NCBI RefSeq assembly: GCF_026626335.1
Contig: NZ_JAPNTZ010000008.1
Span: 62,001-126,000, forward strand
Direction: 5' to 3'
From: Paractinoplanes pyxinae
GTDB taxonomy: Bacteria; Actinomycetota; Actinomycetes; Mycobacteriales; Micromonosporaceae
DNA length: 64,000 bases
Shown here: positions 15,649 to 23,449 of the stretch, piece after piece
Numbering within the stretch: position 1 is the stretch's first letter
Layout: each line of letters begins with the position of its first letter
The notes under the pieces: generated by a model
Databases searched by the model: none
The model's input: the letters and a program-made list of their open reading frames with translations, nothing else
Told to the model about the DNA's origin: nothing
Position numbers and translations under genes: made by a program

Positions 15649-16550
15649 ATGAAGCGACGGCGTGGCATCGCCCTGATGGGGATGCTCGGCCTGCTCGGGG
15701 CGCTGACAGCGGTGCTGCCGGCGGGCGCGGACGAGGCGGCGGCCGGGCTGGAGTGGGCCGCCCGGCCGCCCGAGGTGGTCACCGCGCCCGTACGGGTTGG
15801 GCCGGACGCCCGTGCAGGTGCGCCGCACGTACTTCGACCTCGCCGAGCGCCTCGACCGCACCCCGGCGCCCGAGCCGGAAACTCGGCCCGCGGGCCACGC
15901 TGATCACCGCCGAGGAGAGCGGCCACGGCACGTACGTCCTGGGCGACAACGCCTGCGCGCTGAACCTGGCCACGGCGTATCTGGTCGACGGGAAGCGGCC
16001 GGCCCGAGACACCACCGAGGGCGGGGAGCAGACGCTTCGCGCCCTCGACGCGGAGCTGGCCGCGAGCATCGAACGCCAGCAACGGATGCGCGAGGAACTG
16101 GCCGCGGTGCTGCGCAACCCCGGCCTGGTCGAGGCGCCGCCCGGCTTCGAGACCCACGTGGCCGCCCTGACCAAGTCCGACCGCTCGTTCATGCTGCTCA
16201 CCGCCCGCATCTTCGAGCCCGAGGTGGTCGACGTGATGCGCGACCTGCACACCCGCCCCGAGTCCGCCGCGGCCGCCGAGTTCGACGCCCTCACCGAGGA
16301 CGCCCGCCAGCGTTTGGCCGAGCGCTACGCCGCCGAGATCCGCCGCGACCTGGACGAGAACCCCGTCCTGGCCGCGGCCGTCGACAAAGTCAATGCGGGC
16401 GGCGACCCGAACACCCAGCCGGTCCTGCTGCACGCAGTGGTCGAACTGTTCAACCCGACCCAGATCGACGTCCGGCAGCGAGTCAACGCCCTCCTCTACC
16501 CGGATACTTCTTGTCCGAGTATGGTTGCGGACAATAGTTGTCCGAGTTGA
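15649..16550 (+). pseudogene. Frameshifted, internally deleted TAP-like secreted hydrolase
   Basis: Three frames must be joined. Frame 1 (from ATG 15649) gives a good signal peptide ending P-A-G-A-D-E and a short mature start. Frame 2 (about 15812-15880) gives R-R-T-Y-F-D-L-A-E-R-L-D-R, a helix of tripeptidyl-aminopeptidase-like alpha/beta hydrolases. Frame 3 (about 15880-16020) gives T-L-I-T-A-E-E-S-G-H-G-T-Y and Y-L-V-D-G-K, the TAP C-terminal domain with the catalytic-His region. Most of the catalytic domain is missing. Frame 3 then continues for about 175 unrelated helical residues to a stop at 16550, overlapping the operator in front of the next gene. Confidence 0.7.
16501..16544. promoter_or_regulatory. 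Tandem 17-bp palindromes, candidate RsrR-type operator
   Basis: Two sites: CGGATACTTCTTGTCCG (16501-16517, half-matched) and CGGACAATAGTTGTCCG (16528-16544, perfect 7-3-7 palindrome), 27 bp start to start. They lie 16 bp upstream of the AhpD-like start codon. The same motif with the same 27-bp spacing lies between the Rrf2 gene at 60300 and its NmrA-like neighbour, so that Rrf2 protein is the likely ligand. Confidence 0.7.
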
Positions 16551-16560
16551 GGAGTCCAGC

Positions 16561-17013
16561 ATGACCGGCGAACCCCGCCTGAACCTGCCCAAGGCCGCGC
16601 CCAAGGCGGCCCGCGCGCTCTACGCCGCCGATCAGGCGGTGCGCGAGTCGCCGCTCGACCCGGCGGTGCGGGAGCTGGTCAAGCTGCGCGTCTCGCAGAT
16701 CAACCACTGCGTGCACTGCGTCGACCTGCACAGCCACGAGGCTCTGGAGCTCGGCGAGAAGCTCGACCGGATCCTGCAGCTGGTCGCGTGGCGCGAGTCG
16801 GCGCTGTTCAGCCCGGCCGAGCGGGCCGCCCTCGAGTACGCCGAGGCCGCGACCACCCTGACCGAGCACGGCGTCAGCGACGAGGTCTGGGCCGGCGTGC
16901 GCGACGTGATGACCGACGAGGAACTGGGCGCCCTGGTCGTACAGGTGGCGCTGATGAATGCCTACAACCGGTTCGGCGTCCCGCTGCAGATGCCGGCCCA
17001 GCCGAGGAACTGA
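16561..17013 (+). CDS. AhpD-like / carboxymuconolactone decarboxylase family protein
   Basis: 150 residues. The redox pair C50-V-H-C53, followed by D-L-H, lies in an all-helical CMD domain (V-R-E-L-V-K-L-R-V-S-Q-I-N-H ahead of it). This is the alkylhydroperoxidase D type: a thiol disulfide or peroxide-reducing activity is likely, real substrates unknown. ATG 16561 follows GAGGAG at a good distance. The promoter carries tandem palindromes matching those of an RsrR-type redox regulator elsewhere in the window, which fits a redox-stress role. Confidence 0.88.
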   Translation: MTGEPRLNLPKAAPKAARALYAADQAVRESPLDPAVRELVKLRVSQINHCVHCVDLHSHEALELGEKLDRILQLVAWRESALFSPAERAALEYAEAATTLTEHGVSDEVWAGVRDVMTDEELGALVVQVALMNAYNRFGVPLQMPAQPRN

Positions 17014-17045
17014 GGCGGTTGCCGGCTGGTCACTATGCTGGGCGG

Positions 17046-17214
17046 GTGGCAGCGTGTCCTGAGCTGGCTTTCGTCCGCCGTTCGCGGTGGCGAGGGCTCT
17101 CCGGGGCAACCCCGGGGACGTTCGTTTGAGCTCCGCAGCGCATCGCCGGCGCGCTTCTGTGCTTCGCGCGGCACGGCGCCGGCACGACCGGGAATCGTCG
17201 GGGCACGCTGCCGC
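17046..17214 (+). ncRNA. Candidate retron msr-msd non-coding RNA
   Basis: The region just upstream of the reverse transcriptase gene folds like a retron RNA. Bases 17046-17062 pair with 17198-17214 over 17 consecutive pairs (three of them G-U), forming an a1/a2 stem; its perfect core is GGCAGCGTG with CACGCTGCC. The first unpaired base after the stem is G17063 within AGC, where the priming guanosine of known retrons lies. Inside are small hairpins (17075-17090 and CCGGGG-CAA-CCCCGG at 17101-17115, msr-like). A larger hairpin follows (17145-17152 with 17176-17183, inner stem 17058+100 region GTGC/GCAC at 17159-17162 and 17171-17174), msd-like. The a2 arm ends 10 bp before the RT start. Expression and cDNA are unproven. 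Confidence 0.65.
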
Positions 17215-17224
17215 ACCGGGCGGG

Positions 17225-18451
17225 GTGGCGGGCGCGCTGGCCGATGCGCTGCTGACCACTGACTGGCGGCAGGGTCAACTGCTTGCGGCCGTACGATCGG
17301 TGGTGGCGGGACGCGTGCCCTGGGCTCGCCGGCTGGTGGCGGCCGTCCGGTGGGCGTACCCGCAAGCGCCTCGCGACCGGCCCCGGGAGCTTCGTCAGTT
17401 CCTGACCGCGCGCTCGCTGACTCGGCGGGCGGTCATCCGGCATCGGATCGCGGCGCCCACTCAGGTCGTCCGGATGCGGTGGAAGGCTCCGGCCATCGGC
17501 GATCTCGGCGAGCTGGCCGACTTCCTCGGGCTCGACGGCGACGCGCTCGACTGGTTCGCCGACCGTCGTGAGATCAATCGGCACGCCCGTGACGAGAAAC
17601 TGCGTCATTACCGGTACGCGTGGCGCCCGCACCGGTTGATCGAGGCGCCCAAGCCGCGGCTGCTCGCCCTGCAACGCCGCGTGCTCCACGAGATCCTGTC
17701 CCGGGTGCCCGTGCACCCCAGCGTGCACGGCTTCGTGCCCGGCCGCGGAACCCACACGTTCGCGCGCGCCCACACCGGCCAGGACGTGCTCATCAGCCTG
17801 GACCTGCGCGCCTTCTTCACCAGCATCACGGCCGCCCGCATCTACGGGTTGTTCCGCGGCATCGGTTACCCCGAACCGGTTGCGCACGCGCTGACCGCCT
17901 TGACCACCACCCGTACGCCCGCACCCGTTCTTCGCCACGCGCCCGCCCCGCACCTGGCCGCCCTGCTGCGCCAACCGCACCTGCCGCAGGGCGCGCCCAC
18001 CTCCCCCGCCCTGGCCAACCTGTGCGCCTACCGCCTGGACCGACGGCTCAGCGGACTGGCCGCCCGGTTCGGCGTGACCTACGGCCGGTACGCCGATGAT
18101 CTGGCCTTCTCGGGCACTGCCGACAACGATCGGCTCATTGCGCTGACGACGCGGATCGTGGCCGAGGAGGGCTTCCGCGTCCATCCTCACAAGACGCGGA
18201 AGAGGAGCCGGTCCCAGCGCCAGGAACTGACCGGCCTGGTCGTCAACACCCGCCCCGCCGTGCCCCGCGAGGAGTACGACCGGCTGCGCGCGACCCTGCA
18301 CAACGCGGCCGTCCACGGGCTGGCCGAGGCCAACCGCGACGGCCACGCCGACTTCGCCGCCCACCTGGCCGGCCGCGTCGCCTGGATGTCCCACCGCCAC
18401 CCGACTCGCGCCGCCAAGCTCCACAAGTTGCTCGCCCGCGCTCTAGCCTGA
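17225..18451 (+). CDS. Retron-type reverse transcriptase
   Basis: 408 residues from GTG 17225. RNA-directed DNA polymerase: motif A D193 in L-D-L-R-A-F-F-T-S-I, motif B L-P-Q-G-A-P-T-S-P, motif C Y-A-D-D at 289-292. Retron-specific regions are present in near-canonical form: F-A-R-A-H (179-183) in place of NAxxH, and L-T-G-L-V-V-N (from 335) in place of the VTG box. Residues 1 to about 105 are an extra helical N-terminal region seen in some myxobacterial and actinobacterial retron RTs. There is no maturase, Cas1 or endonuclease domain. The frame is open upstream to 17087, but that segment overlaps the candidate RNA, so the later GTG is preferred. VOC and HAD genes follow after 5 bp. Confidence 0.9.
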   Translation: MAGALADALLTTDWRQGQLLAAVRSVVAGRVPWARRLVAAVRWAYPQAPRDRPRELRQFLTARSLTRRAVIRHRIAAPTQVVRMRWKAPAIGDLGELADFLGLDGDALDWFADRREINRHARDEKLRHYRYAWRPHRLIEAPKPRLLALQRRVLHEILSRVPVHPSVHGFVPGRGTHTFARAHTGQDVLISLDLRAFFTSITAARIYGLFRGIGYPEPVAHALTALTTTRTPAPVLRHAPAPHLAALLRQPHLPQGAPTSPALANLCAYRLDRRLSGLAARFGVTYGRYADDLAFSGTADNDRLIALTTRIVAEEGFRVHPHKTRKRSRSQRQELTGLVVNTRPAVPREEYDRLRATLHNAAVHGLAEANRDGHADFAAHLAGRVAWMSHRHPTRAAKLHKLLARALA

Positions 18452-18456
18452 TCGCC

Positions 18457-18801
18457 ATGACCGTTGACCTCTTCGCCGGCGTGTCGATCCGGGACTACGC
18501 CGCCGCCACCGCCTGGTACGAGCAGCTCTTCGGCGCCCCGCCGTCCTTCCTGCCCAACGACAAAGAGGCGGTGTGGGAGGTCGCCGAGCACCGCTACGTC
18601 TACATCGAGGTGCGCCCCGACCACGCCGGCCACGCCCTGCAGACCCTGTTCGTCGAGGACTTCGACGCCCGCCTGGCCGCGATCGCCGCCCGCGGCCTCG
18701 AGCCGGCCCAGGTCGAGACCTACGAGAACGGCGTCCGCAAGGCCACCTTCCGCGACCCCGACGGCAACGAGATCGGCTTCGGCGGCGCCCCGGTCGAATG
18801 A
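18457..18801 (+). CDS. VOC (glyoxalase-like) family protein
   Basis: 114 residues, a single vicinal-oxygen-chelate module: V-S-I-R-D-Y at the start, a W-Y-E-Q-L-F-G helix, and the closing F-R-D-P-D-G-N-E-I-G-F motif whose Glu is normally a metal ligand. Substrate unknown. It starts 5 bp after the reverse transcriptase stop and its own stop overlaps the HAD gene start (ATGA), so the three look co-transcribed. Confidence 0.85.
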   Translation: MTVDLFAGVSIRDYAAATAWYEQLFGAPPSFLPNDKEAVWEVAEHRYVYIEVRPDHAGHALQTLFVEDFDARLAAIAARGLEPAQVETYENGVRKATFRDPDGNEIGFGGAPVE

Positions 18802-19466
18802 GCAAGCGCGTCGTCCTGCTCGACCTCGACGGCACGCTGCTCGACTACTCCGACGACGACTGGCGGCTGACCGTCCGCGCGACCTGCGCCGGACTGGCCA
18901 CAGCGGCGCCGGGCCTGGACGCGGCTGCGCTTGCTACGACGTACGAGCGAATCTGCCTTGGTCATTGGCGGGTTGCAGCGTCGGCGGTGATGCTGGCGCC
19001 GAGCGGCTCGCCGCACGGTCACGACGTCTGGCGCGAGCATTGGCACGAGGCCCTGAGGGTCCACGGCCACGGCGACACCGAGCTGGCCCGGCACGCGTTC
19101 GAGCTCTACCGCGCCGACCGGCTGGCCCGCTACCGGCTCTATCCCGACGTGCCGGCCGCCCTGGCCCGGCTCCGCGAGCTCGCCGACGGCCTGGCGGTGG
19201 TGACCAACGGGCCGGGCGACACCCAGCGCGAGAAGATCGCCGCGACCGGCCTCGACGCGTACGTCGACGTGGTCGTCACCTCGGGCGAGACCGGCCACGC
19301 CAAGCCCCGGCCCGAGATCTTCCACATCGCCCTGCGCGAGCTGGACGCCACCCCGGACGAGGCCTGGCACATCGGCGACAGCCTGACCAGCGACGTGGCC
19401 GGCGCCCGCAACGCCGGCCTGGCCGGAGCCGTCTGGCTCAACCGCACCGGAGCCGCCGGTCAGTGA
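18798..19466 (+). CDS. HAD-superfamily hydrolase
   Basis: 222 residues. Motif I D-L-D-G-T-L near the N-terminus carries the nucleophile Asp and the acid/base Asp. Motif II is in V-V-T-N-G, motif III the K of H-A-K-P-R-P-E-I-F, and motif IV G-D-S-L-T-S-D-V-A-G-A. The helical cap between motifs I and II is of the C1 type found in 2-haloacid dehalogenases, YjjG-like nucleotidases and phosphatases. It is translationally coupled to the VOC gene. Its 3' end overlaps the convergent TetR gene by 7 bp. Confidence 0.9.
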   Translation: MSKRVVLLDLDGTLLDYSDDDWRLTVRATCAGLATAAPGLDAAALATTYERICLGHWRVAASAVMLAPSGSPHGHDVWREHWHEALRVHGHGDTELARHAFELYRADRLARYRLYPDVPAALARLRELADGLAVVTNGPGDTQREKIAATGLDAYVDVVVTSGETGHAKPRPEIFHIALRELDATPDEAWHIGDSLTSDVAGARNAGLAGAVWLNRTGAAGQ

Positions 19467-20029
19467 GCGAAGATGCCGGCCGTTCCCATCGCCACGCGGC
19501 GGCGGGCGGCCGGCTCGTCGTCGCCGAAGCGGTCGACCGCCCACGACAACGCCAGCACCAGCTCGTACACCTCGTCGGCGGTGATGCCGGCGTCCGCGTC
19601 GCCTGCGGTCTGGGCCGCGTCGAGCAGGGCGCCGGTCCGGGTCAGCAGCGGGTCAGCGGCCGGCTTCATGGGTGACTCGGCGTCGTTGTGGGCGGCGGCC
19701 AGGCAGTACGGCAGGTCGTGCCAGATCCGCAGCTGCCAGGTCAGCGTGGCCAGCCACTCGGCCAGCGCCTCGCGCGCCGAGCGGGTCCGGGCCAGCGAGT
19801 CGGCCTCGCCCAGCGCCTCTTCGATGCTCGTCCGCATCACCGCGGCCAGCAGGTCGTCGCGGGTCGGGAAGTTGCGGTAGAGCGTCGCGTTTCCCACGCC
19901 CGCACGCAGGGCGATGCCGTCGAGCGACGTGAGCACCCCCTCGGCGTCGAAGATCTCGCGCGCCGCGGCCAGGATCGCGTCGCGGTTGCGCTGGGCGTCG
20001 GCGCGCATCGGACGCTTCGTTGTCGCCAT
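19460..20029 (-). CDS. TetR-family regulator, divergent from SDR
   Basis: 189 residues from ATG 20029, chosen because GAGG lies 8 nt upstream; GTG codons just before it are open. The N-terminal helix-turn-helix (about 10-55) reads I-A-L-R-A-G-V-G-N-A-T-L-Y-R-N-F-P-T. The ligand domain is typical of repressors of adjacent SDR genes. Two GGGGA-TCCCC elements lie in the 80-bp divergent region and are likely its operators. Confidence 0.9.
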   Translation of the reverse strand: MATTKRPMRADAQRNRDAILAAAREIFDAEGVLTSLDGIALRAGVGNATLYRNFPTRDDLLAAVMRTSIEEALGEADSLARTRSAREALAEWLATLTWQLRIWHDLPYCLAAAHNDAESPMKPAADPLLTRTGALLDAAQTAGDADAGITADEVYELVLALSWAVDRFGDDEPAARRRVAMGTAGIFAH

Positions 20030-20052
20030 CACCACATCCTCGTTGACTATCC

Positions 20053-20090
20053 GGGGAGTCTCCCCACATAGTTTTCCGGGGGAACTCCCC
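20053..20090. promoter_or_regulatory. Tandem TetR operators in the divergent TetR/SDR promoter
   Basis: GGGGAGTCTCCCC (20053-20065, perfect 6-1-6 palindrome) and a related GGGGGAACTCCCC (20078-20090) lie about 25 bp apart. A possible forward promoter, TTGACT at 20043-20048 and CATAGT at 20067-20072 with an 18-bp spacer, encloses the first site, so binding would block transcription of the SDR gene. Confidence 0.6.
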
Positions 20091-20109
20091 AGTTATCGAA
20101 GGAGTCTAG

Positions 20110-20835
20110 ATGAAGCAGTCACTCGACGGCCGCACGGTGCTCGTGACCGGCGCCAACGGCGGGCTCGGCGAGCACTTCGTGCGGCAGGCGCTCGAGCGCG
20201 GCGCCGCCCGGGTCTACGCCGCCGCCCGTACGGAAAAGAACTGGAACGACACTCGGGTGCGAGCACTGACGCTCGACCTGACGCGCCTCGGCGACGCCGA
20301 GCGTGCCGCGGCGGTCGCGACGGATGTCGACCTGCTCATCAACAACGCGGCCGTCGCGCCGGTCGGCGACTCGATCTCCGGCCCCGAGGACGTCCTGCGG
20401 CAGACCTTCGAGACGAACTTCTTCGGCACGCTGCGCGTCGCCCGCGCGTTCACGCCCGTGCTGGCGGCCAACGGCGGCGGGACGCTGCTGAACATCCTGT
20501 CCTCGGCGGCCTGGATCAACGTGCCGACCGGGTACGCGGCCTCGAAGGCAGCCATGTGGTCGGCCACCAACGCCCTGCGGTTCGAGCTTCGCGAGCAAGG
20601 CACCCAGGTCGTCGCACTGCTGGTCGGGATGATCGACACGGCCATGTCGGCCCGCTGGGACGTGCCCAAGGTCGCCGCGGCCGACGTCGTGGCGCAGGCC
20701 TACGACGCCGTCGCCGACGGGTCGATCGAGGTGCTGGCCGACGAGCCGACCCGGCACCTGAAGTCGCGTCTGAACACGCCGGCCGAGGAGCTGTACCCGT
20801 GGCTCGACGAACAGCTGGCCGGCTTCAAGGCCTGA
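20110..20835 (+). CDS. Short-chain dehydrogenase/reductase
   Basis: 241 residues. Cofactor motif T-G-A-N-G-G-L-G-E near residue 14, N-N-A-A-V near 80, catalytic Ser in S-S-A-A-W and Y-A-A-S-K with catalytic Tyr and Lys. It is an NAD(P)-dependent oxidoreductase of unknown substrate, under an adjacent divergent TetR. AAGGAG before ATG 20110 is a good ribosome site. Confidence 0.9.
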   Translation: MKQSLDGRTVLVTGANGGLGEHFVRQALERGAARVYAAARTEKNWNDTRVRALTLDLTRLGDAERAAAVATDVDLLINNAAVAPVGDSISGPEDVLRQTFETNFFGTLRVARAFTPVLAANGGGTLLNILSSAAWINVPTGYAASKAAMWSATNALRFELREQGTQVVALLVGMIDTAMSARWDVPKVAAADVVAQAYDAVADGSIEVLADEPTRHLKSRLNTPAEELYPWLDEQLAGFKA

Positions 20836-20942
20836 CCGCCTCTTTCGGGTTGTCTTGGCGGCCGGGCGTGGACTAGCGCTCAGCCCGGTCGATAGCGTTC
20901 CGACGCCGTGCGAGCGCAGAGCGTAGAGATCGACAGGGGTGA

Positions 20943-23027
20943 GTGCTCGTGACCACCATTCGCCGTCGCGTGGCGCGGACCCTCGCGCTGCCGGTGGCCG
21001 CCGTCCTGGTGCTGCTGGCCGTCGTGGTGGCGATCGAGGCCCGCGGGTACGCCCGGGCCGCGAGCGCCGCCCGGGCGGTGAGCCACGTTCTCGCCGTACA
21101 GGACCTGGTTCAGGAACTTCAGACCGAGCGCGGGCTGGCCGCCGGGCTGCTCGGCGGCAACGCGGGTTTCCGGGCCGAGCTGGCCCCGGCCCGGGCCCGC
21201 GTCGACGAGCGCCGCACCCGCCTCGACCGCCTGGTGACCGGGCCGCTGGACGCCCTCGACGGCGTCCGGATCAGCACCGACGCCGCCACGATCAGCCGGG
21301 CCTCCGCGTTCGGCTTCTACACCGCCCGGATCAACGACCTGAGCCGCATCGACACAGATCTCGACGGCGCGGGCGACACCGAGCTGCGGCGCGGGGCGAG
21401 CGCTCTGCGGGCGCTCGGCGACGCCAAGGAGGCCATCGCTCAGGAGCGCGCGTTCCTCAACGGTGTGTTCTCGGCCGGCGGCTTCCGCAAGGGCGAGTTC
21501 CTGCAGTTCGTCACCATGCGCTCGGCCAAGGACGCGGCGCTGGCCACCTTCACCCGGTACGCCACACCCGAGCAGCGGGCCTCGGCCGATTACGTCTTCG
21601 GCACCGGCGCCGGGCAGGTCGCCCGGCACTTCGAAGATCTCGCGCTGGCCTCCGGCGACGGCCGCGACCTGCAGGTCAACCCGCAGTCGTGGTGGTCGGC
21701 CCACACCACCGTGCTGGACGACCTGCTGCGCCTCGAACAGCACGTCGGCTCGGTGATCAGCGTCCGCGCCGAGACGCTGCGCGACCAGGCGACCCGCCGC
21801 ATGATCGGCCTCGGCGTGATCGTGCTGTTGTGCGTGGCCGGCGCGATCTGGCTGGCCGTGGCCGCGTCCCGCTCGATCGCGCGCCCCCTCGCCTCGCTGG
21901 CCGCCCGCGCCGATGAGCTGAGTCAAAGTCAACTTCCTTCCGCTGTACGGCAGGTGGCGGCGGGCGCCGAGGTCGATGCCCCCGATTTCGAACCACCAGT
22001 GGGCGCCACCCGCGAGGTGCAGGCCGTGGCGGCCGCGTTCGACCGGGTCCAGCGGACGGCCTACGCGCTGGCCACCGAGCAGGCCCAGCTGCGCCGGGGA
22101 ACCACCGACAGCCTGGCCGACCTGGGCCGCCGCCACCAGAACCTGCTTCGCCGCCAGCTCGGCCTGATCACCCGGCTCGAGCGCGAGGAGGCCGACCCGG
22201 CCGGGCTGGCCGACCTGTTCGAGCTCGACCACCTGGCCACCCGCATGCGCCGCAACGCGGAGAGCCTGCTGGTGCTGGTCGGCGCGACCGGCCCGCGTCC
22301 CGGCTTCGAGCCGGTGCCGGTCGAGGACGTGGTGCGGGCCGCGGTGGCCGAGGTCGAGGAGTACCGGCGGGTCACGCTGCGCCGGATCGACGAGGTGCGG
22401 CTGGCCGGGACGGCGGCGAGTGCGGTGGCCCACCTGCTGGCCGAGCTGATCGAGAACGGGCTCGCGTTCTCCTCGCCCGAGGTGGACGTCGAGCTGCAGG
22501 GGCGGCTGGTCGGCGACCGCTACCTGATCGCCGTGGTCGACCAGGGCATCGGCATGACCGGCGCCGACCTGGACGAGGCGAACCGGCGGCTGCGCGGCGA
22601 GGGCGACTTCCTGACCGCGCCCGCCCGCTATCTGGGCCACTACGTGGTGGGCCGGCTGGCTCGCGACCTGGGTGCCGAGGTGGTGCTGACGCCCTCGCCG
22701 GTGACCGGGGTGACGGCCCGGGTGGTGCTGCCGGCGGCGCTCATCGTGGCCGAGCCGGCCCTGCCGCCGATCACCGTCGAGTACCTGCCCGCGCCCGCGC
22801 CCGCACCGGCCGCCCTGCCCCAGCAGCGGCCCGCCCCGATGGCGGAGGGGGACGTGGCCCGTACGCCCAACGGCCTGCCCCGCCGCCCGCCGCGCGCACC
22901 CCGAGTCACCCGGCTGCACGCCGCGCCCGGCCCGGCCGACCTCTCCCCCGACGAAACCCGCTCGCGCCTGACCGCCTTCCGCAGCGGGGTCGCGCGCGGC
23001 GCCCGATCCGAGGAACCGCAGACATGA
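20943..23027 (+). CDS. cvnA: Conservon sensor kinase-like protein CvnA with nitrate/nitrite-sensing-type domain
   Basis: 694 residues. A first membrane helix (about 12-35), an extracytoplasmic helical domain (about 40-275) with the V-Q-E-L-Q-T-E-R-G-L-A-A-G stretch of NIT sensor domains, a second helix (about 283-306), a HAMP linker, a helical region with R-R-H-Q-N-L-L-R-R-Q-L, and an HATPase-type domain with E-N-G and D-Q-G-I-G-M. The C-terminal 120 residues are Pro/Ala-rich. First gene of a conservon: cvnB overlaps by 4 bp. CvnA proteins are membrane receptors that signal with CvnB-D rather than through a response regulator. Start GTG 20943 or 20949. Confidence 0.92.
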   Translation: MLVTTIRRRVARTLALPVAAVLVLLAVVVAIEARGYARAASAARAVSHVLAVQDLVQELQTERGLAAGLLGGNAGFRAELAPARARVDERRTRLDRLVTGPLDALDGVRISTDAATISRASAFGFYTARINDLSRIDTDLDGAGDTELRRGASALRALGDAKEAIAQERAFLNGVFSAGGFRKGEFLQFVTMRSAKDAALATFTRYATPEQRASADYVFGTGAGQVARHFEDLALASGDGRDLQVNPQSWWSAHTTVLDDLLRLEQHVGSVISVRAETLRDQATRRMIGLGVIVLLCVAGAIWLAVAASRSIARPLASLAARADELSQSQLPSAVRQVAAGAEVDAPDFEPPVGATREVQAVAAAFDRVQRTAYALATEQAQLRRGTTDSLADLGRRHQNLLRRQLGLITRLEREEADPAGLADLFELDHLATRMRRNAESLLVLVGATGPRPGFEPVPVEDVVRAAVAEVEEYRRVTLRRIDEVRLAGTAASAVAHLLAELIENGLAFSSPEVDVELQGRLVGDRYLIAVVDQGIGMTGADLDEANRRLRGEGDFLTAPARYLGHYVVGRLARDLGAEVVLTPSPVTGVTARVVLPAALIVAEPALPPITVEYLPAPAPAPAALPQQRPAPMAEGDVARTPNGLPRRPPRAPRVTRLHAAPGPADLSPDETRSRLTAFRSGVARGARSEEPQT

Positions 23028-23449
23028 GCGTGCAGGCCACCGGAGACCGGCATCAGTTCAACTGGCTGCTCGGCAACTTCGTCCAGCACACCGACGGCGT
23101 ACGGGACGCAGTGGCAGTTTCGTCCGACGGCCTGCTCATCGCGGCCTCGGACGGGCTGGAGCGCGGCGAGGCCGACCACCTCGCGGCCATCGTGTCCAGC
23201 CTGGCCAGCGTGGCCCGCAGCGCGTCCCGGCGCTACGACTTCGAGGCGCTCAAGCTCATCATGATCGAGATGCGGCGGGGGTTCCTGCTCGTGTCGGTCA
23301 TGGACGGCGGCAGCTGCCTGGGCGTGGTGGCCGGCGCCGAGTGCGACGTCGGCCTGGTCGGCTACGAGATCTCGCGGCTGGCCGAACGTTTCGGGACGCT
23401 GCTGACGCCCGCGCTGATCGCCGACTCCCGGCAGCATCTGCGGCCATGA
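23024..23449 (+). CDS. cvnB: Conservon protein CvnB, roadblock/LC7 domain
   Basis: 141 residues, one roadblock/LC7 domain (N-W-L-L near 15, then V-S-S-D-G-L-L and L-V-S-V-M-D). Roadblock proteins pair with small GTPases of the MglA/Rag type, here the CvnD product two genes on. Starts and stops overlap on both sides (ATGA), so translation of the operon is coupled. Confidence 0.93.
   Translation: MSVQATGDRHQFNWLLGNFVQHTDGVRDAVAVSSDGLLIAASDGLERGEADHLAAIVSSLASVARSASRRYDFEALKLIMIEMRRGFLLVSVMDGGSCLGVVAGAECDVGLVGYEISRLAERFGTLLTPALIADSRQHLRP

Noticed and set aside
17087..17224. N-terminal extension of the reverse transcriptase to GTG 17087
   Set aside because: The 46 extra residues are compositionally poor and lie within the sequence that folds as the retron RNA; GTG 17225 leaves the RNA intact and starts at the helical N-domain.
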